A stretch of 64,000 bases of DNA from Daucus carota subsp. sativus (GCF_001625215.2 NC_030385.2:36605598-36669597), one strand, 5' to 3'; positions 14,289 to 28,700 are shown, numbered from the stretch's first letter. Numbers and translations are program-made. Notes: generated from the sequence alone by a model not told the origin.

Positions 14289-17229
14289 TTACCAGCCAGT
14301 TTTGGCACGCTTCATTCCGCTTGAATTGAATGGAGAGACGCTGGCCCTCGGCTGAGGGCTTTCCTCGCGGAAATTAGAATTTAGCATAGCAAGTTCTCTC
14401 AGTTGTTGCCTTTTATACAGATCATGAGACTCATCCTGCAGCAAAATATTTACAAAAGACTTGGTAAAAAATACTAACAAAGTAATGAAGAGTCTGAATT
14501 TAGCATAGCAAGTTCTTTAAATAGTTATTTAAAGAAGGAATTGGAAGAAAAGGATAAATATTATACCACAGGTTTAAGCAGCTCTTCTATGATATCCTGT
14601 GCCTGTCTTAACCTTACATCGACGATATTGACAGGTAGCTCTGCCTCAATCAAGATGTGTAGTTGTTCATTGAGGTGTTCATAGCCTGGCCTGCCCCTCA
14701 GACTCTCCTCCTTATGGAAAAAATAGCACCATGTCGATGACATTAGTTAGTTCATATGTCATATAGCTCAACTAATTTTGACATAATAAAGTTGTTTCTG
14801 AATATGATCCGGGAAGAAAGTACCTTATCAGGATCTTTAATTGAACCCTTTCCCCTGATAAAAACACGACATCCTGTTGAAGCTTCCACCCGCTTTAAGG
14901 AATTTCCTCGGGGACCCAGTAGCCTCCCAACAAAATTGAACTAATAAACCACATTTTTTGTCATAATTATTACTTGAAAATTCAGTAAGTAGGAAGGATT
15001 TCTATTGAAATGAAAGGCAGGCAGGTAATAAATTCACAGTACTCAAAACTGCACATAGCTTACATTTGGATAATTACCAACTGGTATATCCAAGCGCAAA
15101 ATCCTCTTCACGATAAAGGAACTTGGGCTTCCTGGAGCTGCCTGCCAGTCATTTGTCAATCCCAGCGGTCCACCTACTCTCTGAAATAATATAAATCAAT
15201 ATCTTAGCATCACCAGTCACTCTGCTACAGACAAAACTTACGAAAACAGAGAAGGGAAAATTGCAGAACAGGTGGATTACAATGAGCAAAACAAGTCTGA
15301 GTATATCACAAAACAGGATTCTTGTACTTGAGAAAAGAAAATCTATAAGCAATTAAGTCCTTGTTGATCCACTTATAGAAGTAAACATATTAACTTTAGA
15401 ATGCTGATTAGAAAGAGAAAATAAGTATATGCTTAATTCTTTGCTAAAAGTTCTAGACAGATACCTTGACTTCAGAAAGACATTCTGACGTTTGTATTGT
15501 CCAAAGGGACAACTCAAGGCCAAAACTGTAGGGACGTTGAAGAGTGATGGAGCAGCGTTTAGATGCTTAACAGAAAACACTGGCTCTCGGTTGATTAATG
15601 ATAAAAATGCTCACACGCCTAAACACCTACATATTGAGAGTTCTTGATAGCATGATCAATAAACAAGTAACTGATTGACTTTCCTCCCATAAGTAGTAAG
15701 AAACCGAATGCCACTAAAGAGGATTCTTGTTAATTCAGTTTTTTTCCTGACAATAGTTAGATAACTAGATACTATAACTAGAGGAATTGAGATTGCAAGG
15801 TTGCTAATATCTTCTCTTCAATGTAAGTGTAAAATGTTACCAGTATGCAACTGTACTATATTTGCTAACTGTGCATCATGTCTTCTGCTTTAGGCAAATT
15901 CAATAAAAGATTACCAAATCTAACAAGATACAGAAGGAAACTGCATAAAGCACAATATATAAAAAAACCGAGGAGATATGAGATGCTTTTGAAGTTGAGC
16001 ATAATTGATACACACCTCACGTTGAAGTCCTTTCCAACTATTTCCATTCCAAATGTTCAATCCTTTTCCTCCAATGTAAGGAAGTAACTCCAATGAATTT
16101 GATGGATTTGGGCTTCCACGCTGCATTAGGTCATAGTCACTAAAACTTTGGTTGGGGATCAATCTGGAAAGCTTCAAAATTTCTGTGAATATTGAACAAA
16201 GTAAAGTTTAGAACATAACAAGATGACAGATATATGCATATGAATCAAAAATGGCTCAGACACAAGCCGGAAGTAGTAATGAAGTCCTTTGTATATCATG
16301 TAGTATATGCTTTATGAATGATGGGATGATTTATAACAGACTGATCACTGGAGTCGAGACTCGTGAACACTAAAACTTCATAATGTGAAACAAGTACAGA
16401 TCATTTTAACAACCTTTTTCTGTTAGAGTGTGAATATCCTGAAGATGAGAAAATGGATTGAAATGTGTTCTCGTAGTAATTAGATTACCCTTAAGATATA
16501 ATTTCATTGTTAACTCATATACTAAACTGAGGGATTGAAGTCTCTTGAAAGCCCTATTGGTAAACAGCTAGCAACGCAAAAAGGTCCCCAACATACATAA
16601 CATAGTAGTAAAACCCTAATCCAATCTCTTTGGCAACCACTCAATAACCAGTAACCAGAACCTGTAGATTCAAAGCATTAAAGGCACAAGAACAAGAATT
16701 ATTACATATATGTACTCATGTCAAACTAAAACTATCGAAGAAACCGGAGACCAACTCACAAGCTACAACGCTACAAATCATCGGTCATGACAGCACATAT
16801 CATCGGAACCACTGGATTATCAATAATGAATGGTTGTGATAAGTACTTAATTTCCCCCATTTATATGAAGTGATAAGCAGATCCAAAAAGAGCTGATAAG
16901 AGTAAAATCAAGACCTTGATTCAAAAGTTGGGTGCATATCGGAAGGACTTGCATAAAAGGCACCAGCTTTTGACGCTCTTGCAATAGCTCTGACAGGTAC
17001 TGCTGAGTACTAAAAAATCAAGAACACATGTATACTTGAGCACCACATAACAAGCATCAAACCATCACAAAATTTAACAAAAACATCGGAGAAAAACACG
17101 GGTCATGAACAGATTAAGCAAAGATTAAGGAACCAAGAAGCACCTGTCAGCATCTGGATTAGCTGTAATATGAGGTGAAGCAGTTCTTGCAGGCGAGAAA
17201 TTCAAGTTCTGATTGTAAAAACTGGACAT
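14289..17229 (-). CDS. STAR/Quaking-type KH-domain RNA-binding protein (At3g08620 / SPIN1 family)
   Basis: Probable nuclear RNA-binding protein. Exons in transcript order: 17144-17229, 16915-17009, 16016-16182, 15064-15180, 14824-14940, 14567-14710, 14289-14435; 290 residues, the usual size. The N-terminus [20 protein letters not shown] and the block [20 protein letters not shown] are typical. The KH core [14 protein letters not shown] (about residues 159-172, with the GXXG loop as GPRG) is followed by [36 protein letters not shown], and the C-terminal [17 protein letters not shown]. The rice relative SPIN1 acts in flowering control; that role is not inferable here. I chose ATG 17229 because relatives begin at MS-YN. 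The frame is open upstream to another ATG at 17469, but the added 80 residues look like translated 5' UTR. Confidence 0.93.
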
Positions 17230-20178
17230 CCCTGATATCAAGTGAAGAACATGAACATATATGAAGAGAGATTGGGTAGAGAAGAAAAAAGGAGTTGAGA
17301 AAGGAGGAGGCAATGAACCCTGGAAAGAAGAAAATATACTACGTGGGGTCTTTGGAGACAGATACGTTTGTCTCTTGTTTCTTTTCTTTTTTATAACCAA
17401 GCTTGTGTTGTTCGTGTAGTATCTATCTGTTTGCTGCTGTAATAACATTTCCATATTACTCTCCTCCATTTCTGTTCACTACACCATTTTTTACCTTACC
17501 TGCACTGTCAATCTCACCTATTCACCTACAATTTTATTGCATATATCATCATTAAACATCTCCTAATTGTGTTTATTTTTTACTAAAAACGCGGGGTGGG
17601 TTTAAATTCTCCAATAATATTCTCACAAGACACTCTTTAAGTCTTTATGCCATCGGTCTATTTTTTAGAAATAGGGAAATATTGTTTTCAGACCGTTTTT
17701 TAATTTCCAGAGTAATTTGATACTCGTAGACAGTGTTTAAGGGCATCTTGCTGATTTTTATAATTTTATGGCGAGATACTCTAAGCTTAAAAATCTCATC
17801 GACACAATGTGTCAGACTTGGGTTACCCATGGAGTTGCTTCTTCTGGTGTGTCTTGATTCGAATATTGGCATCAAATGTTTATATAGTGAGGTCAGAGTA
17901 TCCAACGAGGAAGTAACACAAATTACAGTCATGCTTTGAATTGTTTAATACTGGACTTAACTCATGAATGATAAGTAAGTTGCCACAAGTTCAATAAAGG
18001 CATGCTACTGGCACTGCCCATGTACTACTTAACAAAATTATCACCAACCATCATCCCTTGAATATAGCTTATAAGTCGAAATCAACATATTAATCCGAGA
18101 GCACAAAACATGTTAATCAGAGTTTATGTATTAGCAGTTTCATTATCTTCCCAGCTTAGCACACTACTCCACCAGATACCATGGCTTACCAGCCAAACAG
18201 ATGCAAAACGACACGAATGCAAGCCGAATATGAAATTTACCATTCGGGTAGTATCATCAAGTACCGAGTATGGAGGAGAATGATGCATCTGTAAAAATGG
18301 CGCCCCTTAGAATTTATTAACATTGTCATGACTATACCAACCACTTGGCTCTCTGACCTCACTTCATCACTGTCCAGCCCTCACTCCCACCCCACCCACC
18401 TACCTAAATATTCCCACACACCAATCAGACAGCTTTCCTAATCACAGTTGTAAACCCAACCCCCTTCTTTAATTTATTCCTACCTCAGTAACTCTTTTCA
18501 TTAAACAACTAATTATTTTTTATCCAGTACTAGTCCTTTGCATGCCAGCAGATGAAGTTTAATCATAGATATGATTCTGTATTGTTTCCACCAACTTAAA
18601 TCAATTTGACCCACATTCACAAATATAACAAGAATTCGACTATCATTTAAATTTGTGCAATTGTTTCCAAGTTGAAAGCAGAACCGAATGTGAAGCTGAA
18701 ACGACGAAGCCTTGGCTCACAAGAACGTACAAAATAAACGAGTACTATAGCAATTCAGAACGCATGTTTCATGAGGAAAATAGATGAAAAAGGACACCAA
18801 TACATGACTCAAAAGATGCATACATAATGCAACAAGGGGGTAGCTAGCTGTTATTGCATAGGATTCCTGAGAGGTGTGTTTAAAAAGTATATGGCAATGC
18901 ATGTTAGGGCCGAGACAACAATATGTGGATCACAACAAGCCATTAGGCTGCTTCAATTATATAAATTCCACAGAGAATGATCCTCCTGTCATTTTACATA
19001 TGCATACCTACATTCTCACTTATAAATTATCAGTTATATGTTAAGCTAACCAACATATTCCAAGCAAAAAGCTGATTTCGCCTATCAGATAAGAATTTAA
19101 TTGAAATAACAGACATTTCTCAGCCGAAACAGAAAAAAAGGGCAAGTGAAATCCTGTCATTTAACAAAATTTATGACCAACTCATAGATGTTGCTAGAAT
19201 TTACCAGCAAGACAGCAGCGCATGGGACCATTGTAAAAGCCTTTTCAATGTATTCAGAATCACAATGTATAAAAATCACAAATTGGCTGGGATTGTCACA
19301 TGATATTTTTAGGTGTTTGGAACTATTCTGAATCTGATGTGCTCTGTGCATCTTCCTATATTTGATTGATTTTATCCTTTTTACGACGTCGTCCTCTTTC
19401 TGGATTTGGCAATTTTATTGTTTTCACCTCATGTCATCGACTTTATATAGATTTGGTCGTTTGGCTGAGGTGACTTGGGTAAATAGCATTTCATGATTAG
19501 TTTTGCAAGAAGCAAAATTATGAGCTTTCCTGGCTTTCACGTGTAGTTATTATGCTCTGCAAATTCGATACAGATCAAGAATCTGGCAAATGCTGAGTGC
19601 TGGAGTTCATAATATATGCTCATTGCTCCATATGTAGTTACTTATTTATAAATGTACACAGATGGGCTGCATAAGTGGTTTTCCAAAATGGACTTGTTTG
19701 TAAGACTCACCAGTCTGTTTCTTTAGCAAATGAACAACTCACCAGCAGACCAGCTTAAGATGAGTAGCTTGTATTCATTATAGCAAGAAGGGAATCAGGA
19801 CCCTTCTAATTACTACTTATTAAGATGAAGTCCCATAATGTTTCGCAATAACATGTTCAAAGATCCGTTGGCTGAAGCTGCAATGGCAGCTTATTATGTC
19901 GAGTAAGTTGAATTAGACAAAGCATAAAAGCACAGATTCGCGTCTTTTCTTTTTAAATGAATGTCGAGGGCTCGAGGCCAAGTCCCCTGACATGAGTACA
20001 TTATACTCCAAACCGAACAATTAAACTAGTCACCAACTTCCCAGATGTCATATCTGCCAATCTTTATTATTCTCAGAAATATGAAGTAAATAACAGCAGA
20101 AAATGAATACACCAAATTGTTATGAAATGAATGCTCTTTGTGAAGCAGATAATAGCAGAAAAATTGACAATGTTGTAC
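17230..20178. other. Intergenic: KH promoter/5' UTR and DUF1191 downstream region
   Basis: Three kilobases with no gene I can support. Up to about 17470 is probably KH 5' UTR, and the KH promoter should follow. 17470-19900 is ordinary AT-rich sequence and 19900-20178 is probably DUF1191 3' UTR. A 22-codon open frame at 19831-19899 was considered and not called. Confidence 0.4.
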
Positions 20179-21111
20179 TTACAAAAAATCAGTATCAAGT
20201 ATATAATCATTTTCTAGTTTTGGTCTTGTTCTAGTAACATCTGCCACAGACACTTTCATAGTCCCAACAGTAGTCGTTGACAACGGGACGCCTGATTGTG
20301 CTGCCTCTTCTAGTTTCTGTATCCTGTCACGACGTCTGCACTTCCTTAACCACACAGCCAATAGCATCACAAGAAAACCCCCAGCCACCACAGATCCCAC
20401 AATTATAATAAATCTCTCGCGTTTAGTTCTTCTTCCAGCATTGTCACCACTCAGGAGCGGATGAGTCTCTGCTGAAGGAGCAGGCGCAGGAGCTGTGAAC
20501 TCGATGACAATTGAAAAATGGCCTTGTTCAGTAGCTCGACACTCATTACCTCTCACCACATTGTCAAATTCCACTGAACCATAAAGATCAAAAAACACAC
20601 ACATTGGCGACACCCCATAATTTGAAGCTTGTAAATCCATAAACTTCACCAACATAGGCTCCCCGGAAGCTCGTATATCCAGCTCAGACAAATTGGTAGC
20701 TGACAAATTGGAGGCATCATAAGCCAGTAGACCCACCACAGGTGCTAAAAAAGTGTACCCTGGCAAAGAATACAAGGAAGAAAAATTTCCCAAATCATGG
20801 TAAACCAGAGCAAGCCTCTCCACAAAAGGCTGCTCAATCACACCAGCTGGAATTTCAAACTCCTTGTAAAATGAGAAGCCTCTTTTTCTGAGGCTACCAC
20901 TTCTCAACCTCAAGGCAGCCACTTGAATTCCATTCAAATTTGATGGCACATTGCCATCCACCACAATGCCGGTCCTCGGCCTATGATCCAGTGCTCTGAA
21001 AGCATAATCTTGAAGAATTGAGTCCAGTAAGCGCGCTGAAAGCTTAGTTGGTGACTCAGCCATCAGCATTGGCAAGCACAGAATAACAAACAAACATGTA
21101 AACATAAGCAT
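20179..21111 (-). CDS. DUF1191 single-pass membrane protein
   Basis: Plant-specific DUF1191 protein (At3g08600 / At4g22900 type), function unknown. Single exon, 310 residues from the ATG at 21111; five more in-frame codons upstream begin with GTG and are not needed. An N-terminal signal peptide (residues 1 to about 19, FTCLFVILCLPMLMAES) precedes a predicted extracellular domain with the DUF1191 hallmarks LLDSILQDYAFRAL, RPRTGIVVDGNVPSNLNGI and GYTFLAPVVGLLAYDASNLS. A Pro/Ala linker (APAPAPS) leads to one transmembrane helix (234-255) and a basic cytosolic tail ending near LENDY. The stop codon is embedded in a perfect splice-donor match (TTTTTT/GTAAGTAC), so an intron at or after the stop, or a slightly different C-terminus, is possible. 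Confidence 0.88.
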   Translation of the reverse strand: MLMFTCLFVILCLPMLMAESPTKLSARLLDSILQDYAFRALDHRPRTGIVVDGNVPSNLNGIQVAALRLRSGSLRKRGFSFYKEFEIPAGVIEQPFVERLALVYHDLGNFSSLYSLPGYTFLAPVVGLLAYDASNLSATNLSELDIRASGEPMLVKFMDLQASNYGVSPMCVFFDLYGSVEFDNVVRGNECRATEQGHFSIVIEFTAPAPAPSAETHPLLSGDNAGRRTKRERFIIIVGSVVAGGFLVMLLAVWLRKCRRRDRIQKLEEAAQSGVPLSTTTVGTMKVSVADVTRTRPKLENDYILDTDFL

Positions 21112-22765
21112 GAGATAGTAAATCACAAAAACTTCTAAACACTTGTATTCAGCAGTGTAGTAACATCAGAAAATAAAAATTTATTAAAAAAAAATAAAAA
21201 TTAGCAGAAGATCATGAAGTGGAAGAATAAAAGAGGCTGCTACACAGTTGGATCATAACTGAGGAAGATGATGAGGGTGTATTTTGTATTTAAGGATGAG
21301 AGAGAAGCACAACCGCTAGTGCATTTATGACTACTTTCCCAAGAAGATGGTTAGAGTAATAATCACTACTCTAATTCTTGGTTAACAACACTGCCCTTTG
21401 GAGTTTAGTTTAAACAAAGAGCTTAAAATTTTCAAACTCATTTTGTAGCATATCAAGAACTATTAAGCACAGGAGATGACTGTGCATGTAAGAATACAGA
21501 TGTGATGCATGTTGATTAGATGGTCACATTATCTTTTAATCATTTACTACTTCATTTCCTTGCTTTATTGGTCCCAGATATTGAGAGTGACTGAAAACTT
21601 TTCTTAATAGTATTACTTTAATGAAAATATATTTACATTAATAGTGGGGCATCGATCTAAACAATAAAAATGAGTTGATATTTAATATTCGAGGTGTATG
21701 TGTTCAGCCTAGGATAGGAGAGGGAGGCAGGCAGTAGTATGTTATTGACCATCAAGGCAAGGCATGTAGAATTTAATTGTCCTTTTTTTTTTGACAGAAG
21801 AATTTAATTGTCCTTCTGTTTCGTAAATAAGTCAGATTTTATTTTATCCCAAATCATTTCTGGGTTTCGTTCATTTATTCATATTAACAAGTCAATTTTA
21901 TTTTTATCCCAAATCATTTCTGGGTTTCGTTCATTTGTTCATAGTATTAATTATCGAGTCGAGTTCCGGTCAAATTTAACCGTGTTGCGTACATGATTTG
22001 TTAAGATTGTGACCCCTTCTCTAACAGACTGGCAAGTAGCAGCTGTATGTGGCTGGCATCAGTAAATTTGTAGGAGTAGCTCTTTTTTGTAGAAAATTTT
22101 GGTTTAATGTTAAAGCAGTAGTTGGTGAGTTTTTACTTTTATAACTTTCGTAAAAGAGAATAAAAATGGTCTCAATCACTGGGGTCATTAGATGACCCTA
22201 CGTGCGGTGTAAAGCTTTGGTACTGAAATTTGGAACAGAAATGATCTTCGGTCATATAATAAGCAAAAACACAAGTCAAAACTCATACGGTCTGCTTAGC
22301 TAAAACAAATAAAACAAATTATGAAGATTTTACCAATAAAATAGTACAAATTTCATTTCACTGTCACCCGTTCATTCACAACCATCAGAACGAAATGGTG
22401 TTCAGGAGTCACTAATCTTGCCCACAAGTGCGAAATTCAAAATATACATAGATTTATTATTTTTGTCTACAGCACTTCAACAGGACCAAACCACCCAGTT
22501 CGATTTTGTATACAATAAGCTCGCATTAATAATGTACACACCAGAATGGACCTCGGATGAACTTTCACAAAGACCAGCAGAAGGATGTAATTTCTTCTTT
22601 ACACTTCCTGTAGGCTAACTTTCAAAGTGTTGACGCTACATAAAAAATCTGCAAACCACGTGAAGTACAATAAACAATTGCCAAAAAGGGCTCCATCCTA
22701 GAACAACAATGGATTACCATAAATATGAGGATATGGTAGATCTTCGTATGACAAATTACGTAATT
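21112..22765. other. Intergenic: DUF1191 upstream region with a short tandem repeat
   Basis: The DUF1191 promoter and 5' UTR should be at 21112-21400. A two-copy tandem repeat lies at 21831-21945. 22330-22765 is probably the 3' UTR of the coiled-coil gene. No other gene is seen. Confidence 0.4.
21831..21945. repeat. Two-copy tandem repeat, about 60 bp unit
   Basis: The block TTTTATCCCAAATCATTTCT and the following GGGTTTCGTTCATTT occur twice in direct orientation, about 60 bp apart, with few differences. Confidence 0.85.
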
Positions 22766-25700
22766 TCATGGTGGTACTTGAAAAGGAGAAACTTCTTTTG
22801 ATGCTTGTGGACTAGCAGTAAGCTGAGCAGCAGGTGGTGGAGTTGGGGAGGGGAGTGAAGTCGCTGTTGTGCTGGATGTTTGCGCATTAAGTACTGATGG
22901 AACTTTAATGGGGTAAACCTCAGTTACCTCTTCGTTGTTCTCATCCAAATATACAACATCCTGCATCGTTAACTGGTGGTACTCCACAATTTCCCTGAGA
23001 AAACGGTTTTCTCGTGCAAAGACCGAGTTCTCCTGTGCCAACCGAGCTTTCTCAGCTAGAAGTGTCTCAAGTTGAAGCCGTATCTGGTGTACACATGTAG
23101 CCATCACATTCAGTAACGATTGGTTAAGTTACATGCATCGTAATAATTTAAATTTCTCTCCATATTTTGCTGAATGTAAACAGATTAACTGCTCATGAAG
23201 GTGATTTCTTCCAGACTGAAGCATCCCAATTTCTTTTACTCTTGGTTGCATGTTCATAGATACACACAAGAATATCTTCAGAGAGAAAAAGGTTTTGTAA
23301 AAGATCGTTTCAGTAGACAGAAGAAGCCTTTCTATATCTCTCTTCTTTTTTTTCGGAAAACTGAAAGCAGTAGTTTTTGTTAATTTTAAGTTGCTCACAC
23401 AAATTTTAATAAAATTGTAGCAAAGTTGAAAAGTTAAATATCAAAAGCAAAATATGGATAAAAATGTATGTCTGGAGTAGATTAATTATTTTTTGATTTT
23501 ACTGAAAATAAGTTTGTGTGCAAATAGTTTTTTTGTACGGTTAAAGCACACCAAATGACCTTAAAGAGACATTAAATGTGATATCCCAAACTACCTCTTA
23601 TTCTTTTCACATATGTATCCTCTTTCTTGCCAAGTAAAATTTATACTTACACTAGTGACCTATACTTTAAATGACCTCACTGATAAGTTTCTCCTTGACA
23701 CTGAAATTTTTTACATGAAACTAAGAAAGCAAGGTACATATGCATGCATAAGAATGTCCCATATATAGTAAGCATGAGATGGATCCTTGGTCGAAAGTCA
23801 TCACCTCTAAACTAAGAAAGGGCTAGGTTTCGGTACTTAGGAACTACAAAAATAACCTCACTTTTATCTGTAGTATTTGCAATGGTTTAGACGTCTAGGA
23901 TTCCATAATTTAACTACATAAATGGCTGGCTATGTGTTTGTACAAAGAATTTAAGCATCAGTATTTGCAAAGGTTAGCGATCTAGGATTTGATACTTTAA
24001 CTACAAATGGCTTGCAAAGAGAATTTAAGCATTAAATAATAATGTTTACTGTAGAAGAAATTGATCATATGTTTCATATTCATGTTTGGACAAAACATGA
24101 TGCTCAATGGGGGACTGGCGAATTAACAGATATGATCTAAGGTTCAGTCACAAAAGTAATAGCGCAGTCTACATATTCATGTGCCGATGCCACGTATCAC
24201 CTTTGACATCTTTTTGGAACGCCTAAATAGTGGCAAACTAAAAAAGCTTCTACTATCTTCAGACATTCAAAGAAACGAACTCAAGCATATAATTAAAATC
24301 AGAATCAGACTAAATGGCACCAGATGAAAACTTGCAGTAGATGATTCATAAACAATTCAACTTGAAATATCTATAGCATCCAACAATCCATTCAACATGT
24401 ATAAACACAAAAAGAAATATATTGTTTCTGGAAATTTCATACACATAAGAAGTTGAGCTAGTAGTATGCAGAACTAAAAAGATAAATAATAACAGAGTAT
24501 AAACTTGTAACTGGGGTGTAGAGATACATACCAAATCATCATCTTCGGGGCCACCTCCTTTTGCGCTACTCTCTCTGATAACTCTATTTTCCTCTTCCAG
24601 CTGACCACACCGTTCTTTTGCAAACGCTAAATCTGCTTTGACCGTTTTCAGCTCCCGAAGAAGAAGCTTTGCTTTAGCAGCCATTGCCATCGCAACCTGT
24701 GATCAAAAACACGGAAGAACATCATGCATCTCACCAAAAACCAATGTATACAAGTTGTTACCATAGCCAAATATTTGTAAGTTTCTTTGCAGATCTTGAC
24801 ATTTTTGGTGCCATTTAGTTTCCATGTAAAATCCTTTTTCCACCATTGCACTATTACATAAAGAAGATTCAGAAAATATAGAAAGTAATTTCCTCGTAAC
24901 ACAGGTCAATAAGCTGGCTGCATATAACGCTGATCAACTGAATTCAAAGGTGCCAGAGAATCAAAAATCAAATGATATATAAACATATATATTAGTAATA
25001 AACTATCTCTTTCCAAGACCCATCTGTAAAAACTGAAAGGCATCAGATATAAAATTCAAACTATGTGAAACCTTGTAATTTATGAATAACAAGCATGTGA
25101 GTGAGCATGAATTGTCCTTACGATTTCTAAGCACTTATGAAAAATCAATGGTAATATTATCTACCACTCCATTCATCCAATTAGACAAGCTATGCCAAAT
25201 TATTGGTATTGATTTCCCATATTTAGTTAACACTGCTTTCCTATTAAAAATTTTATTGCTCCCACTATCAACATATCTTGACTTCACCTCTGATCATCAA
25301 CTACCAAACATATCTATCTCAGATCACTTGCATCCTTGTATATTCAAGAGAAGACGGAAGTGTCCACCAAAACATAATTCTGGTAATATACTATGCTCAA
25401 CTCATCATTTCCTCGAATTACTGAACTATCATAGTAGCACAGAAATAATGTTTAGGTAGATGGGAACATCCTTTCTTCTCTACTCAATATATTCTTCAGC
25501 TAAAGAAGAGACTAGATCTCCAGAATGTATGAGGAACACAAGTAGCGTTTTAAGTGAGCATCAGAGTAGTGGACAATTCTATACCAGTAAACTGAAAGGC
25601 TCATATAAATTAACAGAGCAAAGGCCAAAAATCCCACTTCTAATCAGATTAAAATACTAAAACAATTGAGTCTTTGCATGTCAGAGAGTTTCATATATTT

Positions 25701-28700
25701 TAAACCCACAAAAATGCCACCTTACGTCTCGGGATGCCTTCAGTTGTATTTCTAGATCTGCAGGCGTCTGTGGCTGCGTATGAGTCTGCACAGAGAGTTG
25801 TTGCCGCTGACCATAAATATTTGAATTCTGATTTTGGACATCAAAATTGCGATCCTTTTTCTTTATTTGAATCTTTCGAGTCTCCTGAATGATATCTGCT
25901 GTTCGATTTTCAACCATTGTAAGCCCTTCCTGTAAGAAGAGAAGTAAAACACATCATCCAAATTATGCTGTGGACTTTTGGAATATAAATCACTACGGGC
26001 CTGCTTAATCTTGAGAATTTAGTAGTTTCATGCATTCATGAGTACCACCTATACATTCATTTATGTCATACATACATACATACATATATATATGTATGTA
26101 TAGATATTCATATGCTTGGGACTCAATAGGGTTTTATTATCACATATAATCAGTGACAAAGGCAAGAAGTTTCTAGAGGGGGTCCAATTTTTTTAAGCAA
26201 CTAGTATGATTGTTTTAATTCTTAGTTAAGTACTCCCTTTGTTTGGATATGTTAGTCTCTTGACTTTTTTCACGTACTTTTAAGAGTTTTGAGTTTTAAC
26301 AGTACACCTAAAATATTATTTTTAAAATTTTCTTTTTGTGAATAAATATATTACACTAATACTTTTATTCACAAACAGAAAATTTTAAAAATAATATTTT
26401 TAGGTAAGTGGTCAAAGAACTTAGAAGTACGTGCAAAAAAGTCAAGAGACAAACATATTCTAACAAAGGGAGTACATTTGTATAATTAAAGACAAAATTA
26501 ATGATAAAAAAACATCGATATATGTTAATTTATGAATTTAACAAATCAAAAGAGCAATTAACCAATAATGATCTAGTCTTCCTAAATATTAATAATGTTT
26601 TAGTACTCTATTGAAAAAAGAACTTAAATCAAAATATTAGGACAAGGAGTAAATGCCAAACGGAGCTACAATCGATGTTACAGTGAATTTCAGGCTCAGA
26701 TAGTTGTTAACATAATATGTGTTATGTGTATTCTTGTAAAACTGATTGTAAAGTGGTTTTATAGCTTTAGCACCATTTGCAAGTTTAAATGCATCAGCAG
26801 GTGTGGAGAAATAAAATTAGACTGTCGTGTCATGGATTATTTATCTTGTGATTTGCAGGTATTATTAGCTGTTGGTGCAGAATGTTGGGCAGCTGGGCTA
26901 TGGACCACAGTAATAAGATGTAAATTGGCATTGATGTCTTACTTCTAGTTTTGGCTTATTAGGGGCTTTACTGGTTATATTATGGCTGACTAGACTCTTT
27001 GGCTGCTCTGCCATGTTCATTTTATCAGATTCCACTCAACCTTTCTCCTCTATTAATCATCTGTATTAATTTGTGTGCAAGATCTTTGCTTTCATATTCA
27101 TTTTCAAGTCCGAAAAAAAAAATCATTGCTTTCCATCACTAGTACTAGTGCATTGTGTGCAAATCTGTGTGCACTACTAGATGAGAAAGACAGACATTAT
27201 CAATTAAATCAGTGTGATTGCACTGATGCAGTCAGCAATGTTCTATCTGGCGGAAAAGAGCCACAATGTCCAGCCTGTGACATTTAAGGCCGAGATCACT
27301 TGTGACAAGAGGCAATGTGTGAACCACATACAAAAATGTAAGAAGTGTGGGTGGAAAACCAAAAGCGAGAATTTGTTATATTACTCAAATACTTAAAATG
27401 TGACACATTGTAATAGTTGAGCGACAAGTGTGATCTGTCAAAGCTGAATCAGCATTCCTATCCAACCTCCACATGCATACATAACATTCAATTTGGTTTT
27501 GAAGTCTATGAGCCTTGGTAGAATGACAAAATGATAAAAACAATATACTTTGTGTAGAATTACCTCAAAAGCATTGCCTATAGTGCCCCCAAGATAATTG
27601 AGGGATGAAGTAATTGCATCTAGGCCCTTCTGTATAGAAGGATTGTCAGGTTTCCGACGAGTCTGAGCTTCAGTTGTATGATAATACTGCATATATAAAC
27701 AAGAAAAACATAAAGAGAGCACAGGCAAACAGGCAGCACACTTCATAACAGACTGTAGCACCAATGCACAGGGTTTGAAAAAGTAAGACTGAATGAGGAA
27801 TGACACTTAAACAAGTTAAATTTAATACCAGTTGAGGATTTAGGATATAGTTCCTGAGCCCATTGGAGTAAACTGGCACAAGTCAGAACCATTTGAACTT
27901 AACTCGTAAGTATACAAAGTTCACTAGGTAATAATGAAGTTGACCTAGAACTTGATTAGTATACACTGGAGTATCTAACTATTTCATCTCTGACCTAAAT
28001 ATGTTCTTATTTTTACTATTTACTAAATAAATATTTGGAATTAATTTATATTTGATGTGTTTGATCGGATCGATCTTGCTAGATTAGACTTCTGACTTAA
28101 TTGCCATCAACAAACTTAGTTCTGAGTTCAAGTGTACTCTGTTGAGCTACGAGCTTCAAATTTATGGCTCAATATGAATTTGAAAATTGTGATCTTTTTT
28201 TTTTATCAAGCTTGAACCTTTTTTGTCAGAAAGAGGTCAAGCGATGACAATTACACTCTGTTTTATCCATAAAAACCTCATTGATTCCAATCACCACTCC
28301 CACCCCCTAGTATATTAAAAACTAGTTGATAAACCGCGCGTTGTGGCGGTCTGTAAAGATTATATTAATGATTTAATATTAATGTTTGTTGAATAAATAA
28401 TTTGGTGGCTGTCTATAAAAAGTATATTAATATTTCAAAATAAATATTTGTAGGATAAAATAAATTTATATTATAAAAATCGTGATGTAATACCAATACT
28501 AATATATAAAATTATAAAATCAGACTATAGTTCATGGTGAAAAAATGAAAATAAATTTATACATGTAATTAACAATTTAAAACATGACGAATCTTAATTT
28601 TATTTGTGTTTTTTTTAAAGTAATTATGTTCTTACATTGTCACCTTCCACCAATTTTTTTGGATTAATTGTGCACTAAAACATCTAACTTAAATCTGTGA

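Noticed and set aside
19831..19899. Small open frame of 22 codons (starts MFRNNMFKDPLAEAAMAAYY)
   Set aside because: Too short, no promoter or homologue recognised, in ordinary intergenic sequence.
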